Below are positions 31,101 through 31,155 of a DNA stretch of 31,155 nt, in pieces. This DNA is from an uncultured Clostridia bacterium (lineage in GTDB: Bacteria > Bacillota > Clostridia > UMGS1810), in the NCBI GenBank assembly GCA_934454585.1, contig CAKSFP010000030.1, forward strand, positions 1 through 31,155, read 5' to 3'. Within the stretch, counting starts at the first letter, position 1. Each line of letters opens with the position of its first letter. A program made the position numbers and the translations under genes. A model generated the notes under the pieces. It was not told where the DNA came from, did no database searches, and saw nothing but the letters and a program-made list of their open reading frames with translations.

Positions 31101-31155
31101 GGGTTCCCAAAAAGGTGGTAGCATAGCGTGCCTTTTTGGGAAAAAGGAGAAACAG
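31101..31155. repeat. Dispersed palindromic repeat, copy 2 (cut by window end)
   Basis: CCCAAAAAGG (31106-31115) and CCTTTTTGGG (31131-31140) are the same perfect arms as in copy 1 at 2046-2102, with a core one base shorter and in inverted orientation. The pyrimidine-rich flank of copy 1 is also matched on the opposite strand up to the last base. It lies about 95 bases upstream of the flippase start. Confidence 0.75.

Noticed and set aside
29436..31124. Longer start for the flippase at 31124
   Set aside because: That frame runs into the dispersed repeat, adds about 39 residues without membrane or family similarity, and has no ribosome site; GTG at 31007 has one.

Overview
The window looks like chromosomal DNA of a Gram-positive, Clostridia-type bacterium. 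The signs are consensus GGAGG-type ribosome binding sites, SigA-like promoters with 17-bp spacers, S-layer-homology (SLH) surface anchoring, a copper-amine-oxidase-N 'stalk' domain protein, an LplB/YtcP/LipO-type sugar importer without its own ATPase, and DUF4330 genes in an exopolysaccharide operon. TGA is used as a stop. I see no phage, transposase, plasmid or CRISPR signature. The genus cannot be read from the sequence; an uncultured gut or rumen member of Oscillospirales, Monoglobales or a related order is my inference.

Layout. (1) 120-4140 (+): two ABC permeases, a ~500-bp stretch of small palindromes, then a solute-binding lipoprotein with its own promoter. (2) 4243-4895 (+): a five-tRNA cluster (Val, Asp, Phe, Gly, Cys) with its own promoter and two terminators. 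(3) 4900-5236: a non-coding stretch with an array of small hairpins separated by ATTTCAC, and an orphan terminator. (4) 5364-19230 (+): a TetR-family regulator whose promoter -10 box lies in a perfect 51-bp palindrome, followed without a break by two giant secreted proteins of 2316 and 2053 residues. The first is a string of Ig-like modules without an anchor. The second ends in three SLH domains. (5) 19225-20577 (-): an AlbA_2/GHKL-type ATPase/winged-helix regulator with inverted repeats just upstream of its promoter. (6) 20659-22250 (-): a secreted stalk-domain + DUF3298 + chagasin-like protein. (7) 22364-25341 (-): a secreted protein with two LamG-like modules and a DUF4886 SGNH-hydrolase domain. 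(8) 25404-31007 (-): a tightly packed five-gene operon: MurJ/MVIN flippase, O-antigen-ligase/polymerase-like protein, GT4 glycosyltransferase and two DUF4330 membrane proteins. A dispersed palindromic repeat closes the window and matches one at 2046-2102.

Almost everything acts at the cell envelope: sugar uptake, polysaccharide export and polymerisation, two giant wall or S-layer proteins under a dedicated regulator, a putative protease/lysozyme-inhibitor protein and a carbohydrate-esterase-like protein. The most unusual parts are the TetR-giant-protein operon with its 51-bp palindrome, the DUF3298-chagasin fusion, the inverted repeats next to the AlbA_2 regulator, and the ATTTCAC hairpin array. 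Family names were assigned by reading motifs; no database search was run.
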